A stretch of 64,000 bases of DNA from Ectocarpus siliculosus (GCA_000310025.1 FN649740.1:4579463-4643462); one strand, 5' to 3'; positions 25,354 through 38,500 are shown, counted from the stretch's first letter. Notes: a model not told the origin generated them from the sequence alone. Program-made: numbers and translations.

Positions 25354-26614
25354 ACCGAAAAGTGCAGCAAAGTCTAGACTACACGTCTCACAGCATAAAG
25401 TGGGGGGACTGTCGCCATAATCAATAGGACGAAAAAACGCAAAACACACATAAGCCTAAAAGAGACCTGCCCGTCAAGCAACACTGTACACCACCAAGAG
25501 GCTCATTCCGTTGGTCCAGCTACGACGTCGATCGCTCTGAAGCTGCATTGCAGGAACCTACCTGTCTGAGAGACCACCGGCGGTTTCCGCCCGGTCGCAA
25601 CAAACATTCATCCTGTCAGCCAAGAGCCCGTTCTGATGAACAGACGTGCGAGAAAGACAACGGTTTGACGGTTCGGGATAGGGGTTTCCTGACCCTCCTT
25701 GTGATGTTCTGGGACTGACGGCCAAAACAAACAGGACAAAACCCCAACCGTTTGCTCCGAGCGCGGTCACAATTGCAACACGAGCATGGCCCGGAACGGT
25801 GCCCACCGTTTTCAAAAGTTAGACGTACCTAGTGCTTGACACGCATTTCCCCCAACACACGCGGAACGTTGCGGGACCTCGGGGAGAAACCCCAACGGAA
25901 CGAAAACCTCTCCCGTCTGCACCAACAAGCCGCTGCTCGGCAACGCGTTACTGCTGCTGTGGCGCCGAACACGGGCGTCCCTTGCACCCTGGACACCCCC
26001 GTTCGGCTTGGGTTTATCTTGTTTGCGACCTCGTCAGTCCCGGAGGCCTCTCGGCGAGGAAAGCGGTCGCAACGACAAGCTTCGCCTTCCAAAATGCACG
26101 TCCTCATTTGCTTTTGACATCATACTCGACCAAATGTACCATACAGGATTTGTTTGCGGAACAGCAGGACGATGTCGTAGCCAGGGACACCCTCGTCAAG
26201 ATCTCTACAAGGAGATTATGGGCTCGCGCCATATTTCATGGCCAACAATGAAAACTTCGGTTGGACTTGTGTCTGCCTGTCCTGGCGAAAGCCTGTCGAG
26301 TGATACGCATAAATAGTAGCCATGACGCGAGCTCCCGACTGCGACTGCGACGGCATCTTCAAACGCACGACACATCCTCACCTAAATCTTACAATAAACC
26401 TTTGTGGCCAAACTTACCAACGGAGCGCGCCCCCAAACAGCGGCAACCAAACACCCATACAGAACGATCCGCAGCCAGCAATCAGGTTTGAGGTGCACAG
26501 GGTGGGGAAAACTGCAACCAAGCACCAGCACTACTTCGCCCAATGTATTGAGACTCAGGGTTCTCCCGTAATGCCCTGCTCCTCCCGAGTCAGGCCGTTC
26601 TCATATAGCACGGC

Positions 26615-29600
26615 TTACAGCGCCGCCACGATCGCGCCCACCAGTCCCACGAAGAGCCCCCCAACGCCAGACAAAATAAACAAAACCCCGGGCGCAGCGT
26701 GCTGGCCTCGCCCGCCATTCGCAGCGGTGTCGAGGCCTTCGTCTGACTCTGGCGACGGGGTGGACGGGTCCAAGCCAACGGCAAGATCGACGGGTGCAGG
26801 CGAGGAGGGGGAGAAGGAAGTGGTGGGGGCCGGGGTATCGTCAAGGCTCCTCTCAGTCCCCGTGGGGGACGGTGTTGTAGTCGCTTCGTCGTCGTCGCCC
26901 TCGCCTGCAGATGCGGAGGTGCACCCGCAGGTGAAGCCGAACAACACGTCCGTGACGGTGATGAACGCGCCCGTCCCCGTTAGGTCGCCTGGACACGCAT
27001 GGCATCATTGTTGTCATCGATCGACGGAGAGCACGACGGCCAGCGGAGAGAGTCGTAGGTGAATTACTCCATCGCAGAGGTTGCCGTGTGGGCTTGGGTG
27101 CGAGGTCGGCGAGATGGGGTGCTTAAATGTGTCATGTTGCGCGGTGTGTGTGTTTGCTAGACGAGGTTCGGCTGATGCCGCCCGCCGAAGATAGCGTTGT
27201 GTCGGGAAAAACAGGTGCTGCAAGTGTGGGGGCACACAGTTGGGTACACCGAGAAATCGAACGCCACAAGCCAACCCCGACGACAACGTTCGAAAAAGGG
27301 CACAGAAAGTGCACGTCTTGCAAGAATTACCAGCCAACCTTCACACGTTCGAGATCTCCCAACGAAAAAACACCACTTCAGCGAGCCTTGCGGAAGGCAA
27401 CGCCCAAGGTGGGCCACAAACTATGGGTCATTGCGGAGAAGGGCGAAATACGGTTTCTGTTGGCCGGGTGCTTGGAGATTCGAAAAACATCGCCGCGTGT
27501 GATACGTACCTTTCCGGTGGGAATCTGATCGAGGGACGTGCGACAAGGAGATAGAAAACGCACAGGGTACATCTATCAAGCGGAGCCTGCATAAATCGAA
27601 TATGCTTCGACAAACGACAAGATCTGCGTTGCTGCGGAGAATCGCATTTCCAACAAGGGGCACGCCAACCACATACACCCCTCCTGTTTGTCGGGCTCGA
27701 ACAGGTGGAGTCCACAGCTTAGTGAGGTCTTCTTGTCGCAGAGAAAGTGATTGAAACGGTGAGTCCAGCGGTTAAACTCATTCTACGACGAGTACGCATT
27801 CGAAAACTCTACGACGGTCTACGATTACAACCCAACGCCGCTCGCCTCACTCTAAACCTATGCAGTTCGGGGATCTTCTAGACTTACAGGAGAACGTGGA
27901 ATCCGCAGGGTGGGCAGTCGTCGGACTCTCATCCGAAACACAGGTAACCGTGCGATCGTCCGCGTCCTCGGCGTACGTTCCGACGATCCAGCGGGCCTGG
28001 CGGTGTGTTTTCCCGCAAAGGAAGCGCGGAATGCATTGGCGGTAAAACGGTTAACGGGTCGCCTTTCGCACAAAAACATCGACCCACGTTATCGCCATGG
28101 CTCCAAGACATAGCAGAGAAGGCGCGGTTACGTCTGACCTCTCCTCCGAGCCAGAGTCGCACACCGCCACGGTCCAAAGGGAGGCCGGACGTCAGCAGTA
28201 TTTGTTTTCATTGTTTTTTCGTCTTCGCTTCAAATCAGCGCTGACAGCACTTGCGCCGTTTTCCGTATTCACTCAAAAAGAGTTCCTGAGGTCCCCTACC
28301 TACCTCTGCGGTACTTTGCCTTCGACTCTTAATGCGAGAAGAGTGCAGCACTCTCTTGCCTGTGTCTACACACGTACTAGCGCTTTCCACCTAGGCCAGG
28401 AACGGAAGCGAGAGAAAAACTCACCTTGCAGGAAAAGCTCGATTACGCCGGGATTCGAACCCGTGACCCTGGCCACTAGAAGGTTTTCGAGCATACAAAC
28501 TAGACTACCGGGGCGACCGGATGTCGGCATGCGAAGCAAAATCCTGAATGCGCTCACACGCATAGTCTTCTTAACATTTACTTACTATATTTCTGACCAG
28601 AATCTCCCTTTATTGTTGTTTGCATTTTTCCAGGCCTCTTCAGTCACTTTCCACCCCTCTCTCGAGCCCTGGCAGCGAAGCATTTCTTTCCTAAATATTG
28701 TTTCTCGGAATTCCGATTTCGAAACGTCGCCAAGCCGCCTCCCCTCTGTCACGCTCGCCTTTTCATCGACATGGGCAGATCCCCTGCCCATCACTCCTCC
28801 ACCGCGCCCTCCACGCTCGCTACTGTCTATCGGACTCACTAGTTCTGCACTCTCCCGCTACACGTCACTTCCGGTCTAACACATTATTGCTTTAAGGTAC
28901 AAGGTCTTTGGTCTTCGACTCTACGATTCTCGTGGAATTCCACCGCGCCACTCTCTTTCGGCATTCCCTCGCTCGCGCACGGGCTTTTTCTGGCCGTCTC
29001 TCGATGCACCTGCCGATTACTCCTCTACCATCCCTCTGCTCCCGTTGCATATCGTCTACCGTGATTGTTCCGTAGTCTTCGATACGATCCTACCCGAAGC
29101 GCACTACTGCTTCTTTGCTCTCCCTGTTCATGAAGCATTCACATGTGCCGATCTCCTCCGTAGTATTCCCATTCTCGCCTTCTAAATGCCGGCGTCGACC
29201 TCTCCTTCTCAAACTCCCTCTCCCTATTCACCATATACCGGTCTCCTATTTGTGTTCAACCCATCCACGTCTCGTCGCCACCCGTCCGGCGTTATTTTCT
29301 GATCAGGGTTGGTCGCACCAAATTGTTTCGTGCCGAGAGACGATTGACAAGATATTCCGCTGTGGCGGTTCCAAACGATTTACGGCCGTCAGCGACACCA
29401 TACAGCATGACAGTCACTCATGGTGGTGCCCTCAGTGGCGGTTTTGGCGCAGCTGTGAGCTGTGGAGCAGGTGCGAGTTATTTTTTCATGTTTCGTTTCC
29501 GGGGGGAGGGGGGTCCTCGACACTCACGTCTGCGGTCTCCTGTTCGTCCAGGAAGCCGGGGAACACCGCCATCACGCCGTCGGCCTTCTCGCCCGACGTG

Positions 29601-29938
29601 CTGAAAAACGTCTCCGTCTCGCCAGCGTCCACGTAGCACCCGTCGAACTCTTCCAGCTCTGATGACGATATCGTGAACTCGTCCGTACCGCCGCAGCCCG
29701 ATGCCCCCTCGGGGCTACCATCATCGTCCACCGGAGAGGTTACTGGGGCGGGCGTGGTTCCATCGGGGTTTAGGAGCGACGTGGGGGAATATGCCGGGGA
29801 CGGCGTGGTCGACCCCGACTCTGGAGCAGGTGTTGGGTTGTCCGAGCAGCCGCAGGTCAAGGAAAAAGAATCGGCCGAAACATATACCCACCCGCCTGCG
29901 AGGTAGCCTAGTGGGTTCGATTCCACGAGCAAACGAGG

Positions 29939-30002
<64 letters not shown>

Positions 30003-32565
30003 AGCATCGCGGAGCACGGCGTTTGAATTGAAACGGTGATTTCAAACTCCCTGCTCACGTAGACGTATTGTGTGGCGTGTCCCCCCCCACTCCAAAGTGG
30101 CCTAGCTCGACAATCGCTCAGAGCCGACCTGGAAAAAGGCTTTTTCGCACCTGTATGAAGCCGGGACTGTTGACAATCAGTTCGTTTTTCGCTCACTAGG
30201 TGGAGCTCGGTCCGCTCCAAAACCTGGACGTGTGCGAAGAGATCTAGGCCGTATACACACGCCTAACCGTAATGAAGGCACACCATCGCTACCGTCAAGG
30301 TGCGAGTAGTGGCACAGCCCCTCGAACGTCTTTCATGGCTCGAATGCTCAACAACCGAGCGCAGGTATTGACGCTGACAAGCCAAAAGGGTGGTTTTGGA
30401 AACTATATCGCCGAGTGATTTCCTTGCACGTCTCGGTCGGTCCCTCTTGGTTGTGGAGCGATCGAGCCATGAAAGCCGGTCTGTAATAGGGTTTCTGATA
30501 CCACTCGCACAATTACCGTTCAGGGCACATCCAGCAAGTAGTGCGCTCTGTCGAAAGACAGCTGCCTCCACGCGCCCGTGTCATGCCTGGCACTCTCGGT
30601 AGTTAAAGACATCGCCAGGGAGCCACACACACACCCTCGAAACCCCGGTATAAGCGTGCGTTGGGTGGTCAAGCAACACCGATGGTCCGTACGAGGCTGT
30701 ACTTTCTACAGGACTGCGCAAGCCGTTGATCTCTCGACCCTCTCAGGTGCAAAATTGACCCTGTATGGCAAGCATTCCAAATCGCGCTTTGGGCTCAATC
30801 AGGGCGAGGGGCGGAGAGGAGCAGCTCAACCGCTTCAAAGCAGTCTACAATCATCCCGGATCACCCTACTCATGATGTTGGCGATCCGGACCAAGAAAAG
30901 GTCGGCACTCAAGAGCCCGATGCCACGAGTGTACTCACATATCCATTGAGTGACATCTGAGGGGTGCGAACCGATTGCCACATACTCGAAGGATTCGCAC
31001 GCCATGCTGTAATAAACCGCTCCGTCGTTTCCGATGGCCAGCACCTCCCCCAATTTCCACGCGAGCTGTTGCAACGGCGTCGAATGAGCGTCAACAACAA
31101 CGACGATCGCCGAGAAAACGTTGTGTTTTCGTTGTTAACGATGGTCGACTCACGGCAGGGATCTGACGCAGACCGACCACGTCTACCAGCACTAAGGTTG
31201 GCAGCCAGTGGGGCAGGCGGGACACGCGCTACTTGCACCTGCATGACGACCCAAACGATGAACTGAAAACAAAGAGGGCTGGGCGAGGCATCCCTTCCGC
31301 ACGCAGCAGGCGAGGAGATTGGGAGGTTATAAACGCTGCGGAGCCGTGCCGGGGGAAGAAAACAAAATCTTTGGCACTGTCTTGTTGAGCCTGTTACGCA
31401 CAGGGAAGATATCACGGTATGCTGCTAGGAGATCAGCAGAAACACAGGTAGGTCACACAACACCTAATAATCCACTTCTATCCTGGACTCCCATCTGTCC
31501 ATAGAGGTGAAGTAGTTTTGCTACATTTCGCCGCTGCCTAGAGGCAACTACTGCCCGGTGGACTCCGACCGGGGAAGCAATGGGAAAAACCCTTCTCAAT
31601 CCGGGAGAATCACAAGAGAGTCGCACACACGCCTGTTACCCCCAAAGCTGCATGCATGTCATAATGGGGGAGATGCATGCAAGAACGTACGGTCAATGAG
31701 GATCCCACAAAGATCAGATGAATGCTGACTATGACACAAGTAAGGCTCCCTCGTAGTATACATGAAACCGGGAACACGATAAAGGAAAACAAAACAAAAA
31801 CGTGTCAGCAAGTAACAAACGCCAACAACCAACGAAATAAACAGCAACAAGGGTGACGGCAACGGCAAAAAAGGAAGCGGGAGCCGAAGCAGCAGCAGCA
31901 GCAGCAATGGCCAGCGCATGACAAAAAAAAACAATACCAAGCAATGCCCCCTCACCGGATTATCGCTGGTGGTGAAATCCATGCTTGTGGATGAGAAAAT
32001 GGAGGGAGCGGGCCCGATGAAGGCGCCGAATGATTCCGTCCAGAAGAAGTACGGGTCTAACGTCGAATCCAACGAGGCGTAGCACCCGTTGAACGCACTG
32101 TAGAGAGTAGAGGACAACTCGAAACTAGCCCCGACCTCGCAAGACTCATCCGCCTGTAACCGGCGGCTTCCGCTGTTGCCGTGTCCAGCCGGTACTGTTA
32201 CCGCTGTTGTTATTGCTGCTGCCGCTGCCCGCGTTGCGTCGTCAGCTTCTTCCATTGGGCGCTCTCCGTTGTCCCTCTGCGCGACTCTGGCGCCCAGGGA
32301 CGCTGTAGCATCCGCACGCATCGCCGACAACTCGTGCACTCCTTCCACGCCCCGCAATCTCGCCAGCTCGGAAGCCGCCATCAAGTGGTCGGTGCTCCCG
32401 CTCCTCTGCAGCCTCGACGCAGACAGCTTCAAGTCGAACTCGCCACCCGCAGGTACACCCGGCCGGTGCGGTTGTCCGTGGGACTCCGTGTCTCTGTCTG
32501 CGTGTGGCGCGGCGCGGCGGGGTCCCTGGACGTACAAAACAGAGCCGGTGTTTGCGGTGAACCAT
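26615..32565 (-). CDS. Modular secreted/anchored surface protein, A-B-C modules (5' end not found)
   Basis: Five minus-strand exons join in phase: 31956-32565, 30939-31065, 29528-29895, 27888-27996 and 26615-26988 (stop near 26615). They encode two copies of a module. Part A: Cys, then F-x-[LI]-SS, F-[ND]-GCY, and an aromatic FF[WS]T stretch. Part B, on its own phase 0-to-1 exon, starts x-W and ends with a Cys split over the splice site. Part C ends [FS]-x-[FL]TCGC. Copy 1 is followed by a Ser/Thr/Pro-rich stalk (PTPAPESGSTTPSP); copy 2 by another stalk and a hydrophobic C-terminus (LFILSGVGGLFVGLVGAIV), like a GPI-anchor signal or single membrane span. The first exon opens with WFTANTGSVLYV, probably the end of an earlier module, so more exons lie upstream. 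I do not recognise the family; an extracellular wall or adhesion role is inferred from stalks, paired Cys and tail. Confidence 0.6.
28223..28527 (-). mobile_element. tRNA-derived SINE, copy 2 (minus orientation)
   Basis: On the minus strand it begins with CGCCCCGGTAGTCTAG (A box), then GGGTTCGAATCCCGG (B box), a conserved body and an A-rich end. It aligns over its whole length with 43384-43684. It sits inside the intron between exons 27888-27996 and 29528-29895 of the surface-protein gene, on the same strand as that gene. Confidence 0.75.
29937..30000 (+). repeat. (GA)n microsatellite beside a splice acceptor
   Basis: About 30 GA units. Read on the minus strand it is a (TC)n tract starting roughly 40 nt before the 3' splice site at 29896, so it may act as an extended polypyrimidine tract for the surface-protein gene. 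The sequence between it and the exon (GTGGGTTCGATTCC on the plus strand) resembles a pol III B box. Confidence 0.9.
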
Positions 32566-34062
32566 CTGTAAGCTCCCAAGCATACTAAATATCACACGGG
32601 TGAAACCGTGCACCCTCCCGTTTTGCTCGCTCTTGCTCAAAATCATCATCACACGAAATCATCAAACCAACCGACCCCCCGAGGTAGACCAGAAATCATG
32701 ACCATATCCAAGTTGCATCTCGTTGTTTCGAGGCATGCCGAGCTGCAACGCCTCCCAAATGGAAATATCTGCCTTTCGTGATGGGATGTACGCGGCAGCC
32801 GAAAAAAACATGTCTTGCCCGCTGCTGCAAATGCCAAAGCATACGCAAGCCACCCGAGATCGTCTTGTAAGCGCGCTTGTGAACAAGTTTGTAGGGTATC
32901 AGCGATCGTGTCGAGCACAGCGCACGAAAGAGGGCATGCATGTGCGTGAATGTAAGAGCAAATACAGAAGCGCCGGGAAATAACAGGAAAAAATGGATGC
33001 GAAGCCGAAGCCCGTGTTCAATGGTAACAGTCATCTGTGTAGAAGATCTACGGTGACTTGGGGCTGTGTAGTACGCACATGTTTAGGGCGTTAGTTTTAT
33101 CTGTTGCTTGGATGATGACACACTTCATCTCGTATCTTGGGCTCTCTCGGCTGTCACTCTCTCGGAAAAATGAAGGACCTTTGTGTACGGGTGGTCCCTC
33201 AAGCCTAACATCAGCGCCTTTCTCGGGAAGGAGTCCTGGTGGGTATGGATCACGTGCCAATCCTGGCGAGCAAATGTGAGATGCTAATATCGGGGCAACT
33301 GCACTCTAACTGCAGTCGCTGTACAGCTATTTTGTCCACTGTAGCTACAAAGTAGCAGGGACGTGATGCGGGGTCAGGTAGGCAAGCACACAGAGTGATC
33401 TTATTATCCACACAGACGCCCAAGCTGTCTTTATCTGACGGTTACAGACTTGGCGACGCCTTCACGAGACCGCATCAACCCATGCAGTAGCATAGAGTCG
33501 TTCTTGTACTGCAAATACTCCAGCAGCTAATTCAGTAGAGGACCTCACGGAGCAGCGACATCCTCGCTGTCACGCTCAGATCCGCTGCTGGGATTGGACA
33601 AAAAGAAACGTTCGCATTCCTCGATCCAAACGGAACATTCGTCGGCACGAGCCCGAAACCCCACAACGGCTGTGGGTCGTCCAAGGAAGCTAGTGGTGTG
33701 AGCTACGGCTGTACAGCTGCAGTTCACGAGATTGGGTCTTTCACGGCAAGTGCAGCAGTGGAAGATGGACTGGTTTGGCGGTAGATTTGCCGAGACTGTT
33801 TTCGACAGCAACGCCCTAGCAAAACATGTCTGAGCGTACAACAGCGCATGTCGGTGCTTTACGTTGTCCTCACTCGTAGTATTTAAGACCGGGAGGATTA
33901 AAACACAAGGAACCTGTGTGAGCACCCGGAGTGTCACGAGTTTTTCGTCTTGGTTTGATGTGTGTGTAGGTATTCCTCAAGGGCCTGAAGACAAGGGGTT
34001 TTGACGCTGGATCTTTTCCCGTATTTTATTCCTGCTCAAAGAAAGAAAACAACCTTCCCGCC
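32566..34062. other. No exon assigned; expected site of 5' exons of the surface protein
   Basis: The minus-strand frame 32662-32886 contains QLGYGHDFWSTSGG, which loosely resembles the aromatic end of part A of the surface-protein module, but it lacks the GCY block and I could not join it in phase. Nothing else is recognisable. Confidence 0.3.
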
Positions 34063-34528
34063 AGGGTTAGGTGGTGCATTCTACTGTCATCAGTAGAGGG
34101 CACCATGAAGAGGTGTCGTGCGTGCTGGCACGTTCAGGTTTGCTACTGGAGCTGAAATGTTGGATTGTCGCAGCAGCCTATGAAAACAGTCCGAAATCTG
34201 CGCCGGAACCAAGCGGCATCCAACATTTGTCATAGCTGTGTTGACCGCCACGGACCATAAACCCCTGAACGGAGGGTTGTCAGCAGTAGCTGGTGGCATC
34301 AGCTACTGCTGTTAATCCGCGGTTCAGGAGATTGGGTTCAGTGGCGGCGAGCACGGCTGTGACAAATGTTGGATCCCGCTTGGTTCCGGCGCAGATTTCG
34401 GACTGTTTTCAGAGGCTGCTGCGACCTTCAACATTTCAGCTCCAGCAGCAAACCTGAACGTGCCAGCACGCACGACGCCTCTTCATGGTGTCCTCTACTG
34501 ATGACAATAGAATGCACCACCTAGCCCT
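34063..34528. mobile_element. Near-perfect 466-bp palindrome (foldback / MITE-like element)
   Basis: The left arm starts AGGGTTAGGTGGTGCATTCT and the right arm ends in the complement of AGGGCTAGGTGGTGCATTCT. Complementarity runs almost to the centre near 34296, where CAGCAGTAGCT faces AGCTACTGCTG across a 9-nt loop. The arms differ by scattered substitutions. It has no coding capacity, and I saw no convincing target-site duplication. A non-autonomous DNA transposon that folds on itself is the best reading. Confidence 0.85.
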
Positions 34529-35504
34529 CAAAACTGACCTTGTTTAAGCGCCTTCCGTTTTGCCTCTTCTGACTTGAACTTAGAAAGGTGTGAAATTTGA
34601 TCTTGATTTCAAAGGAGGCGTGCGGAGGTAGACCCGTGAAATGTATGTTTTGAGCAGCCTCTACTGCCACCCTGTGCGAGAGTAAACGATATCTGTTTTA
34701 CGCGATGCCTTCCGGCTGGTCTTGTGTGTCTTGTGAATTTCTGGTGCTCTTGCGTTTGTTTCAAAATATTTAGTCAACATCGAAAATTGTTTGTCCTCAG
34801 ACCGTTGGCCTCGGTACCATCCATGGTGTGATGGTGGTGAAAAGTCCCACCCGCTGCGACAACTAAGGGATGACTAATGCACAACAATTCCCAACTATAT
34901 CGGGTGCGATTGGTGGGCGCGTCGATTTCGTAATCTATACGTCAAGGTGAAAAATCAAGATCCACAGCTGTTTCAGAACAACCCGCACAGAGGGCTCCTG
35001 AGCTTGTTGCATCACCGCGCATTGGTTGATTAGTTGCGCCACCCCAAAAATGCAACATTGAATGTGCAACAGCGCGGAAAGCCCATAAACCACCATCTCC
35101 ATTATTATCTGACCTGCTGCTCTCCCTCAGCGATTGCCTCACGCAAAGACAGTAGGACCAGCAACAGATTTCCCGCCCGGCGACTGCCGAGCCCATAGCC
35201 CCGCCGTGCCGTCATTTCAGCGCTCTGCCCCTGGGTGCAGGGATAGGTTCCGGTGGGGAGGAAATGCGAAAGTGAGAGCAAGGGTAGGGTGGGGAAAACA
35301 AATGTCTACCCGAGGAAATGGGGCCCTGAACGGCTCCTCACGCACCAGCAGCAGCACCAGGAACGGCGCTGCACGCGCACAGACGCTCGCTTCTCTCTCC
35401 GGACAACGGTACGGCGACGCGGAATCAGTGACAAACAACATCAGTTTTCAAGACACCGAAGACTACTCGCTCTCCGCATAACACCGACGAGTGCCCTCGC
35501 GACA
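34529..35504. other. Upstream region of FAN1; small uORF possible at 35302
   Basis: Between the palindrome and the FAN1 start codon. A 59-codon frame from ATG 35302 (MSTRGNGALNGSSRTSS) ends just upstream of the FAN1 ATG at 35505 and could be an upstream ORF in the leader. No promoter element is claimed. Confidence 0.3.
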
Positions 35505-38500
35505 ATGGATGAAAGCAAACGTACCAAGTAAGAATCATTAACTGCCGTTTGTCTGCCATCCCTCCCATCCTGGCCGTAGGCAAGAGGGTAGCGAGCATAG
35601 CCACGGCATTCTGAAATCCCGCGCAGAGAGCGCCGGTAGAGAAGGGGGCGAAAGCTGCGATTTCCGCAGCAAGTTGCACGCCGCTCTCGCCCGGCGGTCG
35701 AATTGATGGCCAAAAAACACACCTATGGCAGCAATACTCTACTTTTTCAACCCCTCGTCCGCACCTCCAATGTTGCACCCTTTACGTGCCCGCTCTCGTT
35801 CCTCTTCGCGTTGTTAGTGCGGATGCGCTGGAGATGAAGACGGGAGAGGACACGAGAAGCAAAAAGCAAACACACATGATGTCAGAGATGTCGGAAAGAT
35901 CCTGGAAAGTTCGATGGACAAGTCCGCCCCCTCCCCGCCCTGATATCCCGTCTCCGGACCCCCCGGTTCTAATTTGTTGTATTGCCGATTCTAAATTGCA
36001 AGCGTGCCGATCGTCCCGCCAGACCCGGCCCGTGTGCGAGAAAAGCGAAGAGGTGGAGCGGGCGAGGAGAGCAAGATATGTAGTGAGTGCATTCTCGACA
36101 TGAAAAGTTGCTTGGCGTCTTCATGTTTTCTGATGCGTCCACGATCTATCAAAGCATGTAGACCCAGCCAGTGTAGGTAAATGAATCCTCGTGTATTGTA
36201 CCATCGTAACAGAGTAGCTTTCGAATTCGCAAGGGCACGTGCCAACGCTGCGAGCTAGAGTATATTGGGTTCAAGAAGTGGTGTGTCCACAGCAGTAATC
36301 GGACGTATTCTCGGTTGTGTGGGACTTGGGTACGAGCGGTTTTTTCACAGTGAAATCGCGCATTGGCTGGACCGCAGCTACTGTAGCTACTGACAGTTGT
36401 CATTCGGCGGGAGCGGCGCGTTCTCGCTCGTGAGGCCAGCTGAAATCCCGTTGACACCAAACCCTGTACTCGTAGTAGTCTATCGTCGCTTTTTCAGAGG
36501 CGCCTACGTAAGACCCTCGGCATCGGCAGACCAATGTGTTACCTAGCCGTTTGGTTGGACCTCGACCCTGGCACAACCATTACTGGACATTTCCTGATCT
36601 ATGTCGGTGTTTCGAAACTACGATAAACTCGCAAAGGCCGTGGTCTGTGCAACAGACAAAGATGCTCATGGCAAGGCCAACACATGAGGACGTCAGCGGG
36701 GACCTTGGAAGAAGCCCACAAGCCCAAGCCAGAAGAGTTCGGGAGCGAGAAGAAAGCAACGACCGACGCTCGCAGGACGTGTTTCGAGGGCTTTCCCACC
36801 TGAAGGCACAGGTTGAGCTCGAGTTTGCCCGGAAAACCTCCAGGGAGCTTGCTCGAAGTGAGACCGCCGCACAGGAAATCAACGAGGAGCATGCCCAGAC
36901 GAAGAAGAGGTGTGCTGGGGGGTCTTCGTGGTGTTGGAGTTGTGAGCGAATGCAGTTATGCATACATATGTAAGACTTGGCGTTTTCGCCTATTTCTGTT
37001 GTTGGTGCCGTGTTTCCTTTACCGTTGGGTATGTCGCCACTGCTGCAGGTGGTCTGCTGCTGCTGTGTGGTGGTGTTGATGTTGCTTGGTTCCTGAGGGT
37101 GCAAAACCTACACCTACACAAGTCTAGCCATTCGTGCTCAACATGCTTCGGTCCGTCTTACACATGACGTATTTCCTGATGTAGCACCAAGACAAATGTG
37201 TCGCAGCTCCGTTCGGAGATGTCGGAGCTAGATGCGTGTGTCGGAGGGTACCTGCAGTAAACCCGCGTGACGTTGATATTTTCTGGCTTTGGGTGACGAA
37301 CTACCCGAAATCTTATCAAGAGCGAAGATCCCACTTCTCGTTTGCACTGCTGAAGCAGAGTTAGCTGAATTCGACGCCTCAATCATTGCTGTGCAGTCAG
37401 TGTTGTGTTGATCGGTCATGCTTGGAACGGCTGGGCCTGCATGCGGGTTCTCTGCTTGTAGCTATGGACTTCCAACAGTGTCTCCCGCATCTTGCCATCC
37501 TACAGAGGAGCCTCCCAGCCATCACCAGCAGCTACAGCAGTGGTAGCAGAAGAAGACAATGAGGACCTCCCACATGGTCACTGCAAGGCAGAAGTACGGC
37601 CATCGAACGGCGGCCGGCCATGCGGAGAACCACCCGCAGGGCAGGCAGACGCACAAGGAGGGCGACGGGCAGCAAAAGTCAAGAAGAACGGGAAAGGTCG
37701 GTGCAGCGGTGGCGGCGTGATCGACCTGTCCGACGAGGTGGTCGAGCAGCCGGAGGGACTGCTGCCGATGGAGCTGGGTGAGCCCTTGGTGGTGTGGGCA
37801 GCGTTTTCGGTGTTCCGCTGTGGTAGTTTTGTATCCTACCTTAAGGAGAAGTTCTACTGGAATTCCCCACGAGACCCCAATGCTGCGGTTTCCTTGCTCG
37901 TGCGCTTTTTTGACAAGATAGAATTGTGCTTTGGGCAGGAAATCAGATGGTGTCACCAAACCAGCCACGGAGTTTGCTGCAAGCCTTTTTTCAGGGTCCG
38001 GCCTCGATTTTCTGTCCGCCCTCTCGTGCACACACCCTTCTTATTCGCCGTGGTCGGCAGGGGGTTCAATAGCCACGCCGCTACCGCCGCCGACTGTCGC
38101 GGACGGGTGGGGGGGCAAGCCGGCCCTCCAGCACTACCCACACCCTTCTGATGCAGCTGCGACCGCTGGTGTGGGAGTCCAGAGGTGCGAGTGGGGTCAA
38201 ACGACGCAGCAGGTTCGGCGAGAGCGTCAGCAGCAGCCACAAGAGTTCCCTCCCGCTGTGTTAGCCCTGCAGCTGCAAGAGTGGGGCGAAACACAGCAGC
38301 AGCAGCCGCGGCAGGAAGCATCCCCAACCCTCAGGCGCCAACAGTGGGGGCGGGGTGCCAGCGCGGCCACGCACTCGCTGGGCGGAGGTTGCTTGCGTGA
38401 CGATCAAGAGGCAGGACACGACCAGCCCCCCTTCGTGATGATGGGCATGCTGGACGACAGCCGAGCGCTCCTGCTTCCGACGACTAGGGAAAGGCGGGAG

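Noticed and set aside
27127..27528. 133-codon plus-strand frame (KLWVIAEKGEIRFLLAGC)
   Set aside because: It locally looks protein-like, but it lies antisense in the last intron of the surface-protein gene, has no motif and has no splice-compatible partner.
28440..28525. Possible minus-strand tRNA gene
   Set aside because: Same reason: the tRNA-like part is the head of a full SINE copy.
32176..32588. Plus-strand open frames of more than 130 codons over 32.2-32.6 kb
   Set aside because: They are antisense shadows of the GC-rich first visible exon of the minus-strand surface-protein gene, which has splice-phase and module support.
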